This document shows positions 47,872 to 56,733 of a DNA stretch of 64,000 bases, piece after piece. The notes below the pieces were generated by a model. That model ran no database searches and had not been told where the DNA came from. It worked only from the letters and a program-made list of their open reading frames with translations. Numbering within the stretch: position 1 is the first letter of the stretch; every line of letters starts with the position of its first letter. The translations under genes and the position numbers were made by a program. The DNA lies in NCBI GenBank assembly GCA_903868145.1, contig CAIPTY010000015.1:79029-143028 (forward strand), given 5' to 3'. This DNA is from an uncultured Desulfuromonadales bacterium (GTDB lineage: Bacteria; Desulfobacterota; Desulfuromonadia; Geobacterales; Pseudopelobacteraceae).

Positions 47872-48438
47872 ATGTCGCTGAAAGACAGGTTTTTTCTGGA
47901 GCGGGACAAGGCTGTGCTGGTGGTGATCGATGTGCAGGAAAAGCTCACACTGGCCATGGATCACAAGGTGCTGCACAAGTTGACGAAAAACATCTCCATT
48001 CTGCTGGAGAGCGCTGCTGAGCTGAAGGTGCCGGTGCTGATCACCGAACAGTACGTCAAGGGACTGGGGGCAACCCTGCCGGAGTTGAAGGAGAAAGCCG
48101 CCGGTGCGCCCTGCTATGAGAAGATGGCTTTCAGTTGCTTCGGCAGTACGGAGTTTGTAGCAAAACTCAGGGAAACCGGTCGCACCCAGATTGTCATCAC
48201 CGGCATGGAAACCCATGTCTGTGTGTTGCAGACCGTGATCGAGCTGCGCGATGCCGGTTTCGAAGTGCATCTGGTGAAAGATGCAGTCATGAGCAGGAAC
48301 AAGCTCAACTGGGAGACCGCAGTCGAGGCAATGACTCTGGCCGGTGCCGTTCCGACTTCGACAGAATCCGTCCTGTTCCAGCTGTTGAAGGTAGCCGGAA
48401 CCGACGAATTCAAGAAGCTCTCCAAGCTGGTACGCTGA
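47872..48438 (+). CDS. Isochorismatase-family hydrolase
   Basis: A 188-residue cysteine hydrolase. The fold starts LVVIDVQEKL (catalytic Asp), has a Lys in the GAPCYEKMAFSCF region and the nucleophile in GMETHVCVLQT. Family members cleave nicotinamide, isochorismate or similar small amides; substrate unknown. ATG is preceded by GGAGGCG, 27 bases after the regulator gene. Confidence 0.88.
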   Translation: MSLKDRFFLERDKAVLVVIDVQEKLTLAMDHKVLHKLTKNISILLESAAELKVPVLITEQYVKGLGATLPELKEKAAGAPCYEKMAFSCFGSTEFVAKLRETGRTQIVITGMETHVCVLQTVIELRDAGFEVHLVKDAVMSRNKLNWETAVEAMTLAGAVPTSTESVLFQLLKVAGTDEFKKLSKLVR

Positions 48439-48447
48439 TTTTCAGGC

Positions 48448-49797
48448 GTGAAGTCCACCCACCACCTCCGCCCTCTGGCCGGTCCGTGGCACATCGCAGG
48501 ATGTGACCGGTCCGGTTTTTCGGGGGCGGTGGTCATTCCCGCCCTGGCAGAAAGCGCCAATCTCTTCGCCACACTCGATTCACTGGCGGCCAACCCGCCT
48601 GAGCTTCTCTCACGTTTTCTGATCCTGATAGTCGTCAACCATCGAGAAGACGCTGCTGTACGGGACAAGGCCGACAATTGTGCATCCCTGGCTCTGCTGC
48701 GTGACGCCGCAGCCCGCTATGCGCCGCTCTGTCTGGCATGGATTGATGCCGCTTCTCCCGGATATGAACTGCCCGTAAAAAAGGGGGGAGTCGGTCTGGC
48801 GCGCCGGATCGGGCTGGATCTTTCACTCCGGCGGCTCGATGCTTCCCGGTGTGACCCGATCCTGATCAGTCTGGATGCCGATACGCTCGTCCGTCCGGAC
48901 TATCTGTCAGCCTTGCTGCGGCATTTTGACGAAAGCGCCCGCGGAGCAGCCGTGATCCCTTTCCTTCACCAGCCCGGCGTCACCCCGCAGGCAAACAGCG
49001 CCATCGTGCGCTACGAACTCTATCTGCGCAGTTACGTGTTCGGTCTCAGGCTGGCCGGTTCACCGTATGCGTTTCACTCCGTCGGCAGCGCCATGGCCTG
49101 CCGGGCCAGCGCCTACGTGAAAATCGGAGGGATGAACAGCCGCAGCGCCGGTGAGGACTTCTATTTCCTGCAACAACTCGCCCGGACCGTCGGAGTTGAC
49201 CAGCTCGGCGGAACGGTGGTCTATCCTGCTGCACGGGCCTCTCATCGCGTTCCGTTCGGCACCGGTCGCAGCGTCTCGCGGATACTGGAATGCGGTGACA
49301 GTGAGGTTCTGTTTTATCACACCGGCTGTTTTCGTATCCTCTGTGACTGGCTGGCTCTGGTATCACGTTATCGCGATGAAGAGGCCGATCTTTTGATGAA
49401 GCGGGCCGGAGACACTTCCCGCGATCTGGCGGACTACCTCGAACTGAACGGGTTCCGGGAGGTGTGGCCGAAGCTCCGGAAAAACAATCCATCATCAACA
49501 GCACTTTTTGCGGCTTTCAACGGCTGGTTTGACGGATTGAAGACCATGAAGCTGATTCATCACCTGTCCGGCGTCAGGTATCCCCGCTGCGAACCGGAGG
49601 AGTCATTGTCCGAACTGCTGCAATGGGGCGGGCTGGATGCCGTTGGCGGGGTTGAAGGGGGACTGGAGATTTTACGCAGGCAGCAGTTGGGCGGTGACTA
49701 TGAGCTGGAATTACCAGATATACTCACGGGCGATCTCCCGTTTATCCTTGCCGGCCAGGATATGCATCACCCTGATCTGCTTCAGTTTGAGCGGTGA
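48448..49797 (+). CDS. Glycosyltransferase-like protein, family 2
   Basis: A 449-residue protein. The GT-A core shows AVVIPALAESANLFATLDSL, LILIVVNHRED, LISLDADTLVRPDYL (DxD motif) and an acceptor-side GEDFYFLQQL. The C-terminal 150 residues are not recognisable. A GTG at 48448, ten bases after the preceding stop, is the only early start. Its 3' end overlaps the convergent gene by 87 bases. Confidence 0.7.
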   Translation: MKSTHHLRPLAGPWHIAGCDRSGFSGAVVIPALAESANLFATLDSLAANPPELLSRFLILIVVNHREDAAVRDKADNCASLALLRDAAARYAPLCLAWIDAASPGYELPVKKGGVGLARRIGLDLSLRRLDASRCDPILISLDADTLVRPDYLSALLRHFDESARGAAVIPFLHQPGVTPQANSAIVRYELYLRSYVFGLRLAGSPYAFHSVGSAMACRASAYVKIGGMNSRSAGEDFYFLQQLARTVGVDQLGGTVVYPAARASHRVPFGTGRSVSRILECGDSEVLFYHTGCFRILCDWLALVSRYRDEEADLLMKRAGDTSRDLADYLELNGFREVWPKLRKNNPSSTALFAAFNGWFDGLKTMKLIHHLSGVRYPRCEPEESLSELLQWGGLDAVGGVEGGLEILRRQQLGGDYELELPDILTGDLPFILAGQDMHHPDLLQFER

Positions 49798-51675
49798 GAG
49801 GGACCCGAGCGGGATATACACGATCTTCCGGTCAAGCCGGGCGGCCATCTGTTTGAAGATGCTGCGGGGCGGCCTGCCCGCCACGTAGACAACGTGCTTT
49901 TCCGGTGAGTAGTCCAGAGCCGCCATCAGCAGCACTTCGGCCTGTGACATGCTCCCGCGGTAATCGGGGTCGTTCCAGACATCCATCATGCGCCGGGGCG
50001 GATAGGAGAGCAGAAAACCACCGTATTCGCAGCGGCAGATGCCGGGGCCGACGATATTCTCGGCCGGATCGGTGGCATAGAAAGCCATGTCAGATTCCTG
50101 CTCGTGTTCCCCCAGCCAGGTCATACTGTAGGGGAATTTTTTGCTGCCGCGATCATCGTCAAAAATCACCACCACGCACCCCACCCCGCCTTTGGCCCGC
50201 TGCTTCTCCCGGACATAGATCGAGCCTTCGTGGATATTTCGCAGAGTCTCCCGCAGATCGATGCCGTCAAGCATGGATGAGGTGAACTTTTCGCAGCGGG
50301 TCAGCTCTTCGGAGAGCTGCATGCTCCCTCTGCGCTTGAGGAAATGCCCGTATCCTTCGATGGCCAGATCTTCGGGCGGATAGGAGCAGATCGAGGGATC
50401 ATCGAACCCTTCAAGCCATTCACCGGGGTGCCGCTCGCGCCTGCGCTTGAGAAAACCCAGGTGCGACAGCCCCTTGTGGCGTTTCTGGCGGGGGCGGAAA
50501 CGGATCTGGCGGCTGCCCCCCCAGATCTCTTCGGGCGAGATGCTGATCGTTGCCAGGTCGCTCTCGACGTTCTGCCAGGGATGGAAGGTAGCCAGACGAT
50601 AGAAGGCGTAGGCGAAGTTATCGTCGACGCAGCCTCGGGCGGCGGCCAGAAGTTGAAACAGGTCGGGCAGCAGCATACCGCACGACAGGGCGTAGTTTCG
50701 CGCAAAGCGGAAGAAGGCCCGTTTCTGCCAGACCCGGATGGTTTCGCCGGTCTCCTGACGATACTGCCGCGCCGCCTGACCGAAGAGCAGATAGATGATG
50801 CGCTGCCGATCGGGAAATGTGCCCTCCGACCCCAGGCGACGGGCGCTGCCCCGGATGGCATCGTCCAGCAGCCGCTCCTCGGGGATATCCTGCCTGCCGC
50901 CGTTAATAAGCTCCAGCGCGTGAAAGCGTTTGCGCAAGCCGTTCGCCTGCTCGACAGGTTCGGCGGGCAACGCTGAGCGCCGGTATTCGTAGATCGCCGC
51001 GAGAAACGGGAACTCGGCCATGATCTCGCGGCAGGAATCCGGGTGCAGATTCCAGACCGTGACCCCGTCGCGCCGGATCCGTTCCAGCGGCGCGGCCTGC
51101 GGGAGGTCGAACATACCCCGGATCCGTTCCAGATGCGCCATGCCGCAGATAAACAGTATGCGCTCATGACGCTTTGACAACTGCTGCAGGCGAAAGGCCA
51201 TGCCCTGTTCACGGCGCAAGTCCTCCCGTCCGGGAGATTCCTTGCCTCTCGCGCCCAGATATTCGCGGTAATAGGCCGTCAGTCCGATGCGGCAGATGCT
51301 GTAGGAGTCGGGCAGATGATCGGGGATGCGGGGATACCCGTCTATGTCCAGATCGATCAGATGGAGAGGTATGTCTAACTCCAAGGCTTGTCGGCCCCCC
51401 TCAACCAGGGGGTCGGCGGACTCCACCAGCAGATAGGTTGTCCCGGTTGGTTTTTTACCGGCACCGCTCGGATAGCTTATGACCGAGACCTGCGGCAGCC
51501 TGCCCAGCGCCCTCAGAAATGGTGCTTCGAGGGTTGCAGGGAGTTCTATGGCAATTGCATCCGGCCTGATCTGCCGTACAGCCTGACGCACCAATTGGGC
51601 AAACTCCATGCGATAATGCAGTACCGGCAGGGCATGGATCGGGCCGAAATGCTCCAGGTACAAGCGGTGCGGCAT
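49711..51675 (-). CDS. Unknown 654-residue protein paired with MoxR
   Basis: The N-terminus, LYLEHFGPIHALPV, then PDAIAIELPATLEAPFL and later LFICGMAHLERIRGMF, resembles TraB/ChaN-like or DUF5682 proteins, which often accompany MoxR ATPases. No catalytic function can be named. The rest is charged and mostly helical, with a GVGCVVVIFDDDRGSKKFPY segment. It starts three bases after the MoxR stop (same strand), so they are an operon. Confidence 0.45.
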   Translation of the reverse strand: MPHRLYLEHFGPIHALPVLHYRMEFAQLVRQAVRQIRPDAIAIELPATLEAPFLRALGRLPQVSVISYPSGAGKKPTGTTYLLVESADPLVEGGRQALELDIPLHLIDLDIDGYPRIPDHLPDSYSICRIGLTAYYREYLGARGKESPGREDLRREQGMAFRLQQLSKRHERILFICGMAHLERIRGMFDLPQAAPLERIRRDGVTVWNLHPDSCREIMAEFPFLAAIYEYRRSALPAEPVEQANGLRKRFHALELINGGRQDIPEERLLDDAIRGSARRLGSEGTFPDRQRIIYLLFGQAARQYRQETGETIRVWQKRAFFRFARNYALSCGMLLPDLFQLLAAARGCVDDNFAYAFYRLATFHPWQNVESDLATISISPEEIWGGSRQIRFRPRQKRHKGLSHLGFLKRRRERHPGEWLEGFDDPSICSYPPEDLAIEGYGHFLKRRGSMQLSEELTRCEKFTSSMLDGIDLRETLRNIHEGSIYVREKQRAKGGVGCVVVIFDDDRGSKKFPYSMTWLGEHEQESDMAFYATDPAENIVGPGICRCEYGGFLLSYPPRRMMDVWNDPDYRGSMSQAEVLLMAALDYSPEKHVVYVAGRPPRSIFKQMAARLDRKIVYIPLGSLSPLKLKQIRVMHILAGKDKREIAREYIW

Positions 51676-51678
51676 CGG

Positions 51679-52497
51679 TCAGCCCAGGTATGGCAGGGCT
51701 TCATCGCCCAGTATGCGTTGGACAGAGAGCTTGAGAAGGTCGGTGGCTGGCTGCGAACCTGCGGCAGCCATCTTGAGGGCGTAGCGCGCGATGTTGATGC
51801 CGTCCCGCACGGAATAAAGCTCATCCGCACGGTGGGAACGCTGGAGGAAGGTTACCACGTAGGAGAGAATCTCCCCGTCGGAAAACGGCAGGTTCTCCTT
51901 CAGAATCTGCAGTTCCTCATCGGCCTCGGGAAAATCTATGTAGATCTGTGGTTGCAGGCGGGAGTGAATGTATTCGGGCAGCTCGAAGGTCGAGGCATCC
52001 TCGTTCATGGTGACCACAATCCGGAAATCCTGCTGAGCCGGGATGCGCAGGCCGGTGACGATCGATTCCACATAGCGGCGGTCGTCCAGCAGGGGCGCCA
52101 GGGAGGCCCAGGCCTTTTCGCTCATGCGGTTGCCCTCGTCCAGAATCAGCACGCCGCCTGACAGCATGGCCGATACAAGAGAAGACGCGCTGTACTGGAT
52201 TTTGCCATCCGGGCCGATCACCGGCGAGATGATCAGGTCCTCGGGCCGGGTGTCCATGGTTGCCTGGTAGAGGAATACCGGCCGGCCCAGGCTTATGGCA
52301 GCGGCGTACGCCAGGGTGGTTTTCCCGACCCCCGGCTTGCCCACCAGTCGCGGGTTGAAGGGGATGTCACGCTCATCAATGACCATCCAGGCCGCCAGCA
52401 ACTGCCGCAGCAGTTCATCCTGCCCGACCCATTTCAGGGGGAGTTCCACGGAACCGGCCAGAGAGAGAGTTATGCCGTCAATGGTTGTCTGCTTCAT
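51679..52497 (-). CDS. MoxR-family AAA ATPase
   Basis: A 272-residue ATPase: Walker A GKPGVGKTTLAYAAAI, Walker B GGVLILDEGNRM, sensor 1 VTMNED and an arginine-finger region SRLQPQIYIDFPEADEE. MoxR proteins act as chaperones in metal or cofactor insertion, often with VWA-domain partners; the partner here is the unknown downstream protein. ATG at 52497 is chosen because the AAA fold begins there and AGGGAAATCG is upstream. Confidence 0.85.
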   Translation of the reverse strand: MKQTTIDGITLSLAGSVELPLKWVGQDELLRQLLAAWMVIDERDIPFNPRLVGKPGVGKTTLAYAAAISLGRPVFLYQATMDTRPEDLIISPVIGPDGKIQYSASSLVSAMLSGGVLILDEGNRMSEKAWASLAPLLDDRRYVESIVTGLRIPAQQDFRIVVTMNEDASTFELPEYIHSRLQPQIYIDFPEADEELQILKENLPFSDGEILSYVVTFLQRSHRADELYSVRDGINIARYALKMAAAGSQPATDLLKLSVQRILGDEALPYLG

Positions 52498-52692
52498 ATC
52501 GATTTCCCTATCCTTAATTTTCTTGTCACGTATCCTGCCGACCCGTTGTAACGCACCCCACGGGATGATGCAAGAGAGATTGCCTCTGCGCAAAAAAACT
52601 TCCTTCGCTTTCATTCTGTGGCCGGCCATGCTATAAAGGCTTCCATGGAGAGATCCGGCTTGAAACACCGGTATCAGACGGGAGGCATTGCC

Positions 52693-52995
52693 ATGCTTAA
52701 AGAAAAAATTATGAAAATGGTGTTCAACCACAAAATGGAGAGGTACGCCCGAATGCTCAAGCTCGAAATCAGCAGGGATGACAAGTCCATTTTACTGGAA
52801 GTTCTGCCGAATGGCGAAAGCAACCCGATCCAGATCACCATCGGACACTACGAAATTCTGACGGGTGAAAAGAATGGAATCCGAATCAGCCATATTCGTA
52901 CCTCACGGCAATGGATGACGGAACTGATCCAGACCCTTGCTCCCGAGCATTTCATTGCCTTTGAAAATGTCAAGCTGTTGAAACTGATCCTCTGA
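52693..52995 (+). CDS. Small conserved-looking protein, unknown
   Basis: A 100-residue basic protein starting MLKEKIMKMVFNHKMER. It is soluble, with beta-rich ISRDDKSILLEVLPNGE and ITIGHYEILTG stretches. No family is recognised. GGGAGGC precedes the ATG at 52693. It lies upstream of the magnetosome-like cluster on the same strand but is separated from it by a 226-base gap with a promoter, so it is probably a separate unit. Confidence 0.6.
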   Translation: MLKEKIMKMVFNHKMERYARMLKLEISRDDKSILLEVLPNGESNPIQITIGHYEILTGEKNGIRISHIRTSRQWMTELIQTLAPEHFIAFENVKLLKLIL

Positions 52996-53043
52996 GCGGA
53001 AGACCGCTAGAACCTCTTAAAGTATTGATATTGTTTGAATTTA

Positions 53044-53056
53044 CCCCCCCCCCCCC
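53044..53056 (+). repeat. Run of 13 C upstream of the cluster promoter
   Basis: Thirteen consecutive C, 45 bases before the -35 box of the next promoter. Such tracts slip in replication and are error-prone in sequencing. Confidence 0.85.
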
Positions 53057-53100
53057 CTGACTTCACCTCAAAAATAAACACAGTTTTATTAAAAACAGTA

Positions 53101-53130
53101 TTGACTTGTCCGCGATAAAAAGGCTATCAG
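53101..53130 (+). promoter_or_regulatory. Putative promoter of the magnetosome-like cluster
   Basis: TTGACT (53101-53106) and TATCAG (53125-53130), 18-base spacer, about 90 bases before the first start codon of the cluster. Confidence 0.45.
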
Positions 53131-53221
53131 TGTTATTCGTCGTGTACAATTTTCCCGTCAATAATCTGCATTAATCTGCACAACCGATCATCATGTTAAC
53201 ACCTTGAAAGGAGTAATGAAT

Positions 53222-53806
53222 ATGGGTAAAACAGGGGTTTTTTTCAAAGGTTTGCTCAATGGTGTGGCAACGATGCTGAATGCAAGCGGTTCCGCACTCG
53301 TTTCCATGTATGACACGGGGGAGTTTGTGGTCAATCGTGCCCGCACGGCTGTGCTTCCCTGCGAAAAAGCACGGCTTGAACGGAGGATAAAAGAGTACGG
53401 CACCAGAATACTGGCTCTCCAGTATGAGATCGGCAAGGAAAGCGCCCGCTGTTCGGATCCCTCCGAGGTGGTTGAATCGCTGGAATTGCGGGCCAATATC
53501 GCGAGGGTGAGGGATTGCGAAGCCGAAATTGAAACAATGAAGCGGCGTCTGCTCGAAATTGCCGAATCAAAAGAGGCGGCCAAAGCAGAGAAGAAGGCGA
53601 AAAAAAATAAAAAAAAGAAAACGGCCCCCGCCACAGTGACACAGGAAACCGCCGATGAATCCCCGGTAGCCGAAGCTCAGACGGTTGTTTCCCCGGCAGT
53701 CGAAGCGCCTGCCGTGACCGAAGAGGAGCCAGTCGCTGAAAAGAAGGAGGATGCTGATATATGTCAGGCCTCTGACTGTTCCTGTGGCACCCATGCTTCT
53801 GCGTGA
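53222..53806 (+). CDS. Coiled-coil protein A of the magnetosome-like cluster
   Basis: A 194-residue protein: a mildly hydrophobic N-terminus (KGLLNGVATMLNASGSALVS), then a charged helical region (EKARLERRIKEYGTRILAL to MKRRLLEIAESKEAAKAEKK), a Lys-rich strip and an acidic Ala/Val/Pro/Glu tail ending with three Cys. The helical core resembles that of the gene at 58082, so the two are paralogues. Phasin-like size and shape suggest binding to a membrane or granule surface, which is inference. The ATG at 53222 has AAAGGAG eight bases upstream. Confidence 0.7.
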   Translation: MGKTGVFFKGLLNGVATMLNASGSALVSMYDTGEFVVNRARTAVLPCEKARLERRIKEYGTRILALQYEIGKESARCSDPSEVVESLELRANIARVRDCEAEIETMKRRLLEIAESKEAAKAEKKAKKNKKKKTAPATVTQETADESPVAEAQTVVSPAVEAPAVTEEEPVAEKKEDADICQASDCSCGTHASA

Positions 53807-53870
53807 GCGTGCCGCTCACCGGCGCGTAAAATTTACAGACCATCCACGTAACTCCTTATACTGATAGTGC

Positions 53871-53898
53871 TTGACTTTGAGTCGGCCATATTTTAAAA
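53871..53898 (+). promoter_or_regulatory. Weak promoter-like site before the VWA gene
   Basis: TTGACT (53871-53876) and TTAAAA (53893-53898), 16-base spacer, in the 129-base gap after coiled-coil protein A. Confidence 0.3.
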
Positions 53899-53935
53899 CG
53901 GTACACTCAAAATATTGCCGTGGAGCACGTAACGC

Positions 53936-54703
53936 ATGGAAGCACTGGATGAAAAGAAGGAAAAGCTGTTCCGCAAGATACGTGAGCGGGAGGAACATCT
54001 AAAAAACGACCGTCTTTTTGTGAATTCCACGCTTGATATCGTATTTGCCATTGATACCACCGGCAGCATGGATCCGTTCATAAACGAGGTTCAGGACAAC
54101 ATCCACCGCATCATCGAAGACATCCTCGAATTCTCGCAGGGAGTCAGAATGGGCGTTGTTGCCTACAAAGATCACGGCGATGAAGGCGAAGACGAGTTTT
54201 ATCTGACGAAAATACTGCCGCTGACCTTTGATAAAAAAGAGATCATTCAGTTTGTCCGTTCTCCCGATCTGCACATCGGCGAGGGGGGTGACGGCCCGGA
54301 AGCGGTTGAATGCGCCCTGTATGAAGCTGTTAACTTCAACTGGAGTTCATCGGCTCCCAAGGTCGTGGTACTTGTCGGAGACAAGCCTCCGCACGGTGTC
54401 ATCGACAGCTTTCGCGCCTGTAACCGGATGCGCGATTACCGCAAGGAAGTCGAGGCGCTGAAAAACAAGGGGGTCAGGATTTATCCGATCCTCTGCAACA
54501 AGATCCAGGAGACCGAGGGCAGCTTCCGCTGGATGGCGCAGGAAACGGGGGGAGAGTTCATCTATCTCCACGAGATATCCAACCTGAGTGACCTGCTGAT
54601 CGGGATCTGCCTGAAGGAGACCGGTAAATTGTCCCTGTTCAAGAACAAGCTGATCGCGTACGGCGAGACCTTGCGGATTGAGCATATCAAGCTGCTTGAA
54701 TAA
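53936..54703 (+). CDS. Von Willebrand factor A domain protein
   Basis: A 255-residue cytoplasmic protein. A charged helical start (EALDEKKEKLFRKIREREEH) leads into a VWA domain with the metal-dependent adhesion motif DTTGS (in IVFAIDTTGSMDPF), the conserved Thr/Asp region GGDGPEAVECALYEA and the strand VVVLVGDKPPHG. It likely mediates metal-dependent protein contacts. Its place between coiled-coil genes and mamK suggests an assembly or linking job; no mam name is known to me. Confidence 0.8.
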   Translation: MEALDEKKEKLFRKIREREEHLKNDRLFVNSTLDIVFAIDTTGSMDPFINEVQDNIHRIIEDILEFSQGVRMGVVAYKDHGDEGEDEFYLTKILPLTFDKKEIIQFVRSPDLHIGEGGDGPEAVECALYEAVNFNWSSSAPKVVVLVGDKPPHGVIDSFRACNRMRDYRKEVEALKNKGVRIYPILCNKIQETEGSFRWMAQETGGEFIYLHEISNLSDLLIGICLKETGKLSLFKNKLIAYGETLRIEHIKLLE

Positions 54704-54728
54704 CGGCTGTTCGAAAAAGGAGCCTGTT

Positions 54729-56372
54729 TTGAATACCAAAAATTCAACTATGACTTCCAATGATTTTGCCGATCACGAAAACGGTCTGGCGCGGGTCGGA
54801 AAATACACCGCGGCCACGCTGGAGTTTGCCAGTCTGGCTGCCTCGGGGATATACAAGGCAGGCGAGGCGGGCTTCAGGCAGCTTTTTACCGGCAAGAAGT
54901 CGTCGAAGCGCAGTGAGAGCGTTCCAAAGGTTATGAAAAATGTCTTTGTGGAAACGGTTAATGAAACTGCCTTGGCCGAGAGGCTTAATCCATCGGGCGT
55001 CGCTTCGGTGTCCGGTCTTGAAAAGATTGCTGATCTGGAAAGAATGATCGAGATCGAAAAACGGATCAATCTGAAAAAGATGGCTGATCTGGAAGGGATG
55101 ATCGAGCTTGAGAAGCGGAACAACACTGAAAAGATAACCGAGTTGGAGAAACTGATCAATCTGGAAAAAAGAACCGACCTTGAGCAGCGCAACGACCTCC
55201 AGAAAATGATCGATCTGGAAAAAAGGAACAATCTTGAAAAGGTGCATGAGCTGGAAAGCCGGATTGAGATAGAGAAACAGAATAATAGAGAAAAGATGAA
55301 CGATCTTGAGAAGATCGCCGAGCTTGAAAAAAAGATCGAGTTTGATAAAATTGCGGAACTGGAAAAAAGAATTACAAGGGAAAGCAGGGCTGACGGGAAT
55401 ACAGCCGACGCGGGCAGGGTTGTGGGGCTTGAAGGCCGGATCGAACTGGAACGGATGACCAATCTCCAGAAGATGAGTGAGCTTGAGAGCAGGCTTGAGC
55501 GCGAGAGCAGGAGTATTCTTGAGAAACTGGTGGACCTTGAAGCCAGGATTCATCCTGAATCAGCCGCCTCCTCGTTTTCGACCCTGTCGAGCAGTTCCGA
55601 CATTGAAAAGATCGTCGAGCTTGAAAAGCGGCTTGAGCAGGAAAGAAGGAACAACCTGGAAAAGCGGCTTGATCTGCAGAACAAAATTGAAACGGACAAA
55701 AAGAGCAGCTCGGAAAAAATAAGCGTACTGGAAAAACGCCTGGCCAGCCTTGACGGGAGGCTGCAGGCGATTGAAAACAGAGGCCCGCACTCCCTTCATG
55801 TCATGGCTGAAATGGCGGCCATCGACAAGGCTCGCGCTGCTGAAACCCAGGAACTGGAAAGGCTGGTGGTTCTGAAGGCCAGGGATGAAAGCAAAGCGTT
55901 GGAAGCTCAGGCCGAACAGGGGCGATTGGCGGCACTCAAGGCGATAGAAGACCTCAATGCTGCCGAAGCAGCGGCGCTAGTGGCTGAACAGGAACGCAAC
56001 ACGGTATCGGGGACGGTGACGTCCGCACCACCGAAAAAAGGCGTCGTAAAAAATGCTGCCTGGAAGAAAGAGCAGGAACGGCTGGCCGCGGAAAAAGCCG
56101 AGAATGAACGCCGCGCTGCACTGAAGGTTGAAGAGAGCCGCAAAATTGCCAAGGCTGCGGCGGCGGTTGCCGAGGAGGCGCGGGTAATCGCACAGAGACT
56201 GGAAGAGGAACGCCTGGCCGCAGCTGCCGAGGCCACTGAAAAAGCCCGTACGAAATTCGCGGTTCTTGGCAGGCAGAGTATTTTGGGCGGTCTGGTCGAA
56301 ACCAATAAAACATACCATGAAAATAAATCCGTTTCTGGAACTAAAAAAACAAAGGGGGGAACACTTAAATGA
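54729..56372 (+). CDS. Long helical repeat protein upstream of mamK
   Basis: About 547 residues. After a short N-terminal region with a possible membrane-binding helix (YTAATLEFASLAASGIYKAG), residues 99-347 are built mainly from an 18-residue repeat of the form K-h-x-(D/E)-L-E-x-x-I-x-h-E-x-x-x-N-x-E in three blocks. The last 180 residues are an Ala/Glu/Lys-rich single helix with a short Pro-rich break. A TTG start at 54729 is preferred since AAAAAGGAG sits six bases upstream; an ATG at 54750 lacks such a site. Just ahead of mamK, it could be a magnetosome-filament linker like MamJ or the Mad coiled-coil proteins; this is by position and shape only. Confidence 0.75.
   Translation: MNTKNSTMTSNDFADHENGLARVGKYTAATLEFASLAASGIYKAGEAGFRQLFTGKKSSKRSESVPKVMKNVFVETVNETALAERLNPSGVASVSGLEKIADLERMIEIEKRINLKKMADLEGMIELEKRNNTEKITELEKLINLEKRTDLEQRNDLQKMIDLEKRNNLEKVHELESRIEIEKQNNREKMNDLEKIAELEKKIEFDKIAELEKRITRESRADGNTADAGRVVGLEGRIELERMTNLQKMSELESRLERESRSILEKLVDLEARIHPESAASSFSTLSSSSDIEKIVELEKRLEQERRNNLEKRLDLQNKIETDKKSSSEKISVLEKRLASLDGRLQAIENRGPHSLHVMAEMAAIDKARAAETQELERLVVLKARDESKALEAQAEQGRLAALKAIEDLNAAEAAALVAEQERNTVSGTVTSAPPKKGVVKNAAWKKEQERLAAEKAENERRAALKVEESRKIAKAAAAVAEEARVIAQRLEEERLAAAAEATEKARTKFAVLGRQSILGGLVETNKTYHENKSVSGTKKTKGGTLK
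55023..55769 (+). repeat. 54-base / 18-residue coding repeats
   Basis: Six full units and a partial in register from 55023 to 55385, two and a half units from 55416 to 55550, and three from 55608 to 55769. Example unit: KMADLEGMIELEKRNNTE. DNA copies have diverged, so this is an old protein repeat. Confidence 0.85.
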
Positions 56373-56623
56373 GTGACGTGACCGCTGAGAAAGAATCTTC
56401 TGAAAGTTGTGGATGTTCATTTGTTGATGCTGACACCGTATACCGGGCTGGATCAATCGTTGGGAAAACGGCCGCCGGGCTTGGTCTGGGTGTCGTCGCA
56501 GGGATAGGCACGGTAATCGTGGCATCCGCTGTTGAGGTGCTGGTGCCGGCTTTTCTGGTATTGAAGGCTTTTGGGTTGACCGGTGGAGCGCTGGGCTTTT
56601 TACAGGGGCTCAAAAAAAGTTAA
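56369..56623 (+). CDS. Small glycine-rich membrane protein
   Basis: An 84-residue protein. After an acidic start with SCGCS, two hydrophobic segments rich in Gly and Ala follow (TAAGLGLGVVAGIGTVIVAS and a second around VLVPAFLVLKAFGLTGGAL). Gly-rich small membrane proteins are common among magnetosome proteins (Mms5/6, MamG, MamD type), but the exact LG repeat is not seen. ATG overlaps the stop of the repeat protein gene (ATGA) and follows AAGGGGGGAA. Confidence 0.65.
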   Translation: MSDVTAEKESSESCGCSFVDADTVYRAGSIVGKTAAGLGLGVVAGIGTVIVASAVEVLVPAFLVLKAFGLTGGALGFLQGLKKS

Positions 56624-56634
56624 TCGGCACGCCC

Positions 56635-56663
56635 TTGAGTGTACGTGAAATCCGTGGTATCTC
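56635..56663 (+). promoter_or_regulatory. Weak promoter-like site before mamK
   Basis: TTGAGT (56635-56640) and TATCTC (56658-56663), 17-base spacer. It could give mamK and the genes after it their own expression. Confidence 0.3.
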
Positions 56664-56733
56664 ATATATCTGTTAACACATTTCCCGCTGGGCCTTAAGT
56701 GCTTCAGTGCTGAGTAAAGGGAGGACGCAAATT

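Noticed and set aside
50301..51212. Second minus-strand open frame of 303 codons
   Set aside because: Same strand but another frame of the 654-residue gene; Arg/Ser/Pro-rich as expected of a shifted frame in GC-rich DNA.
55023..55769. CRISPR-like or satellite repeat
   Set aside because: The 54-base period encodes an 18-residue helical repeat with diverged codons; there are no spacers.
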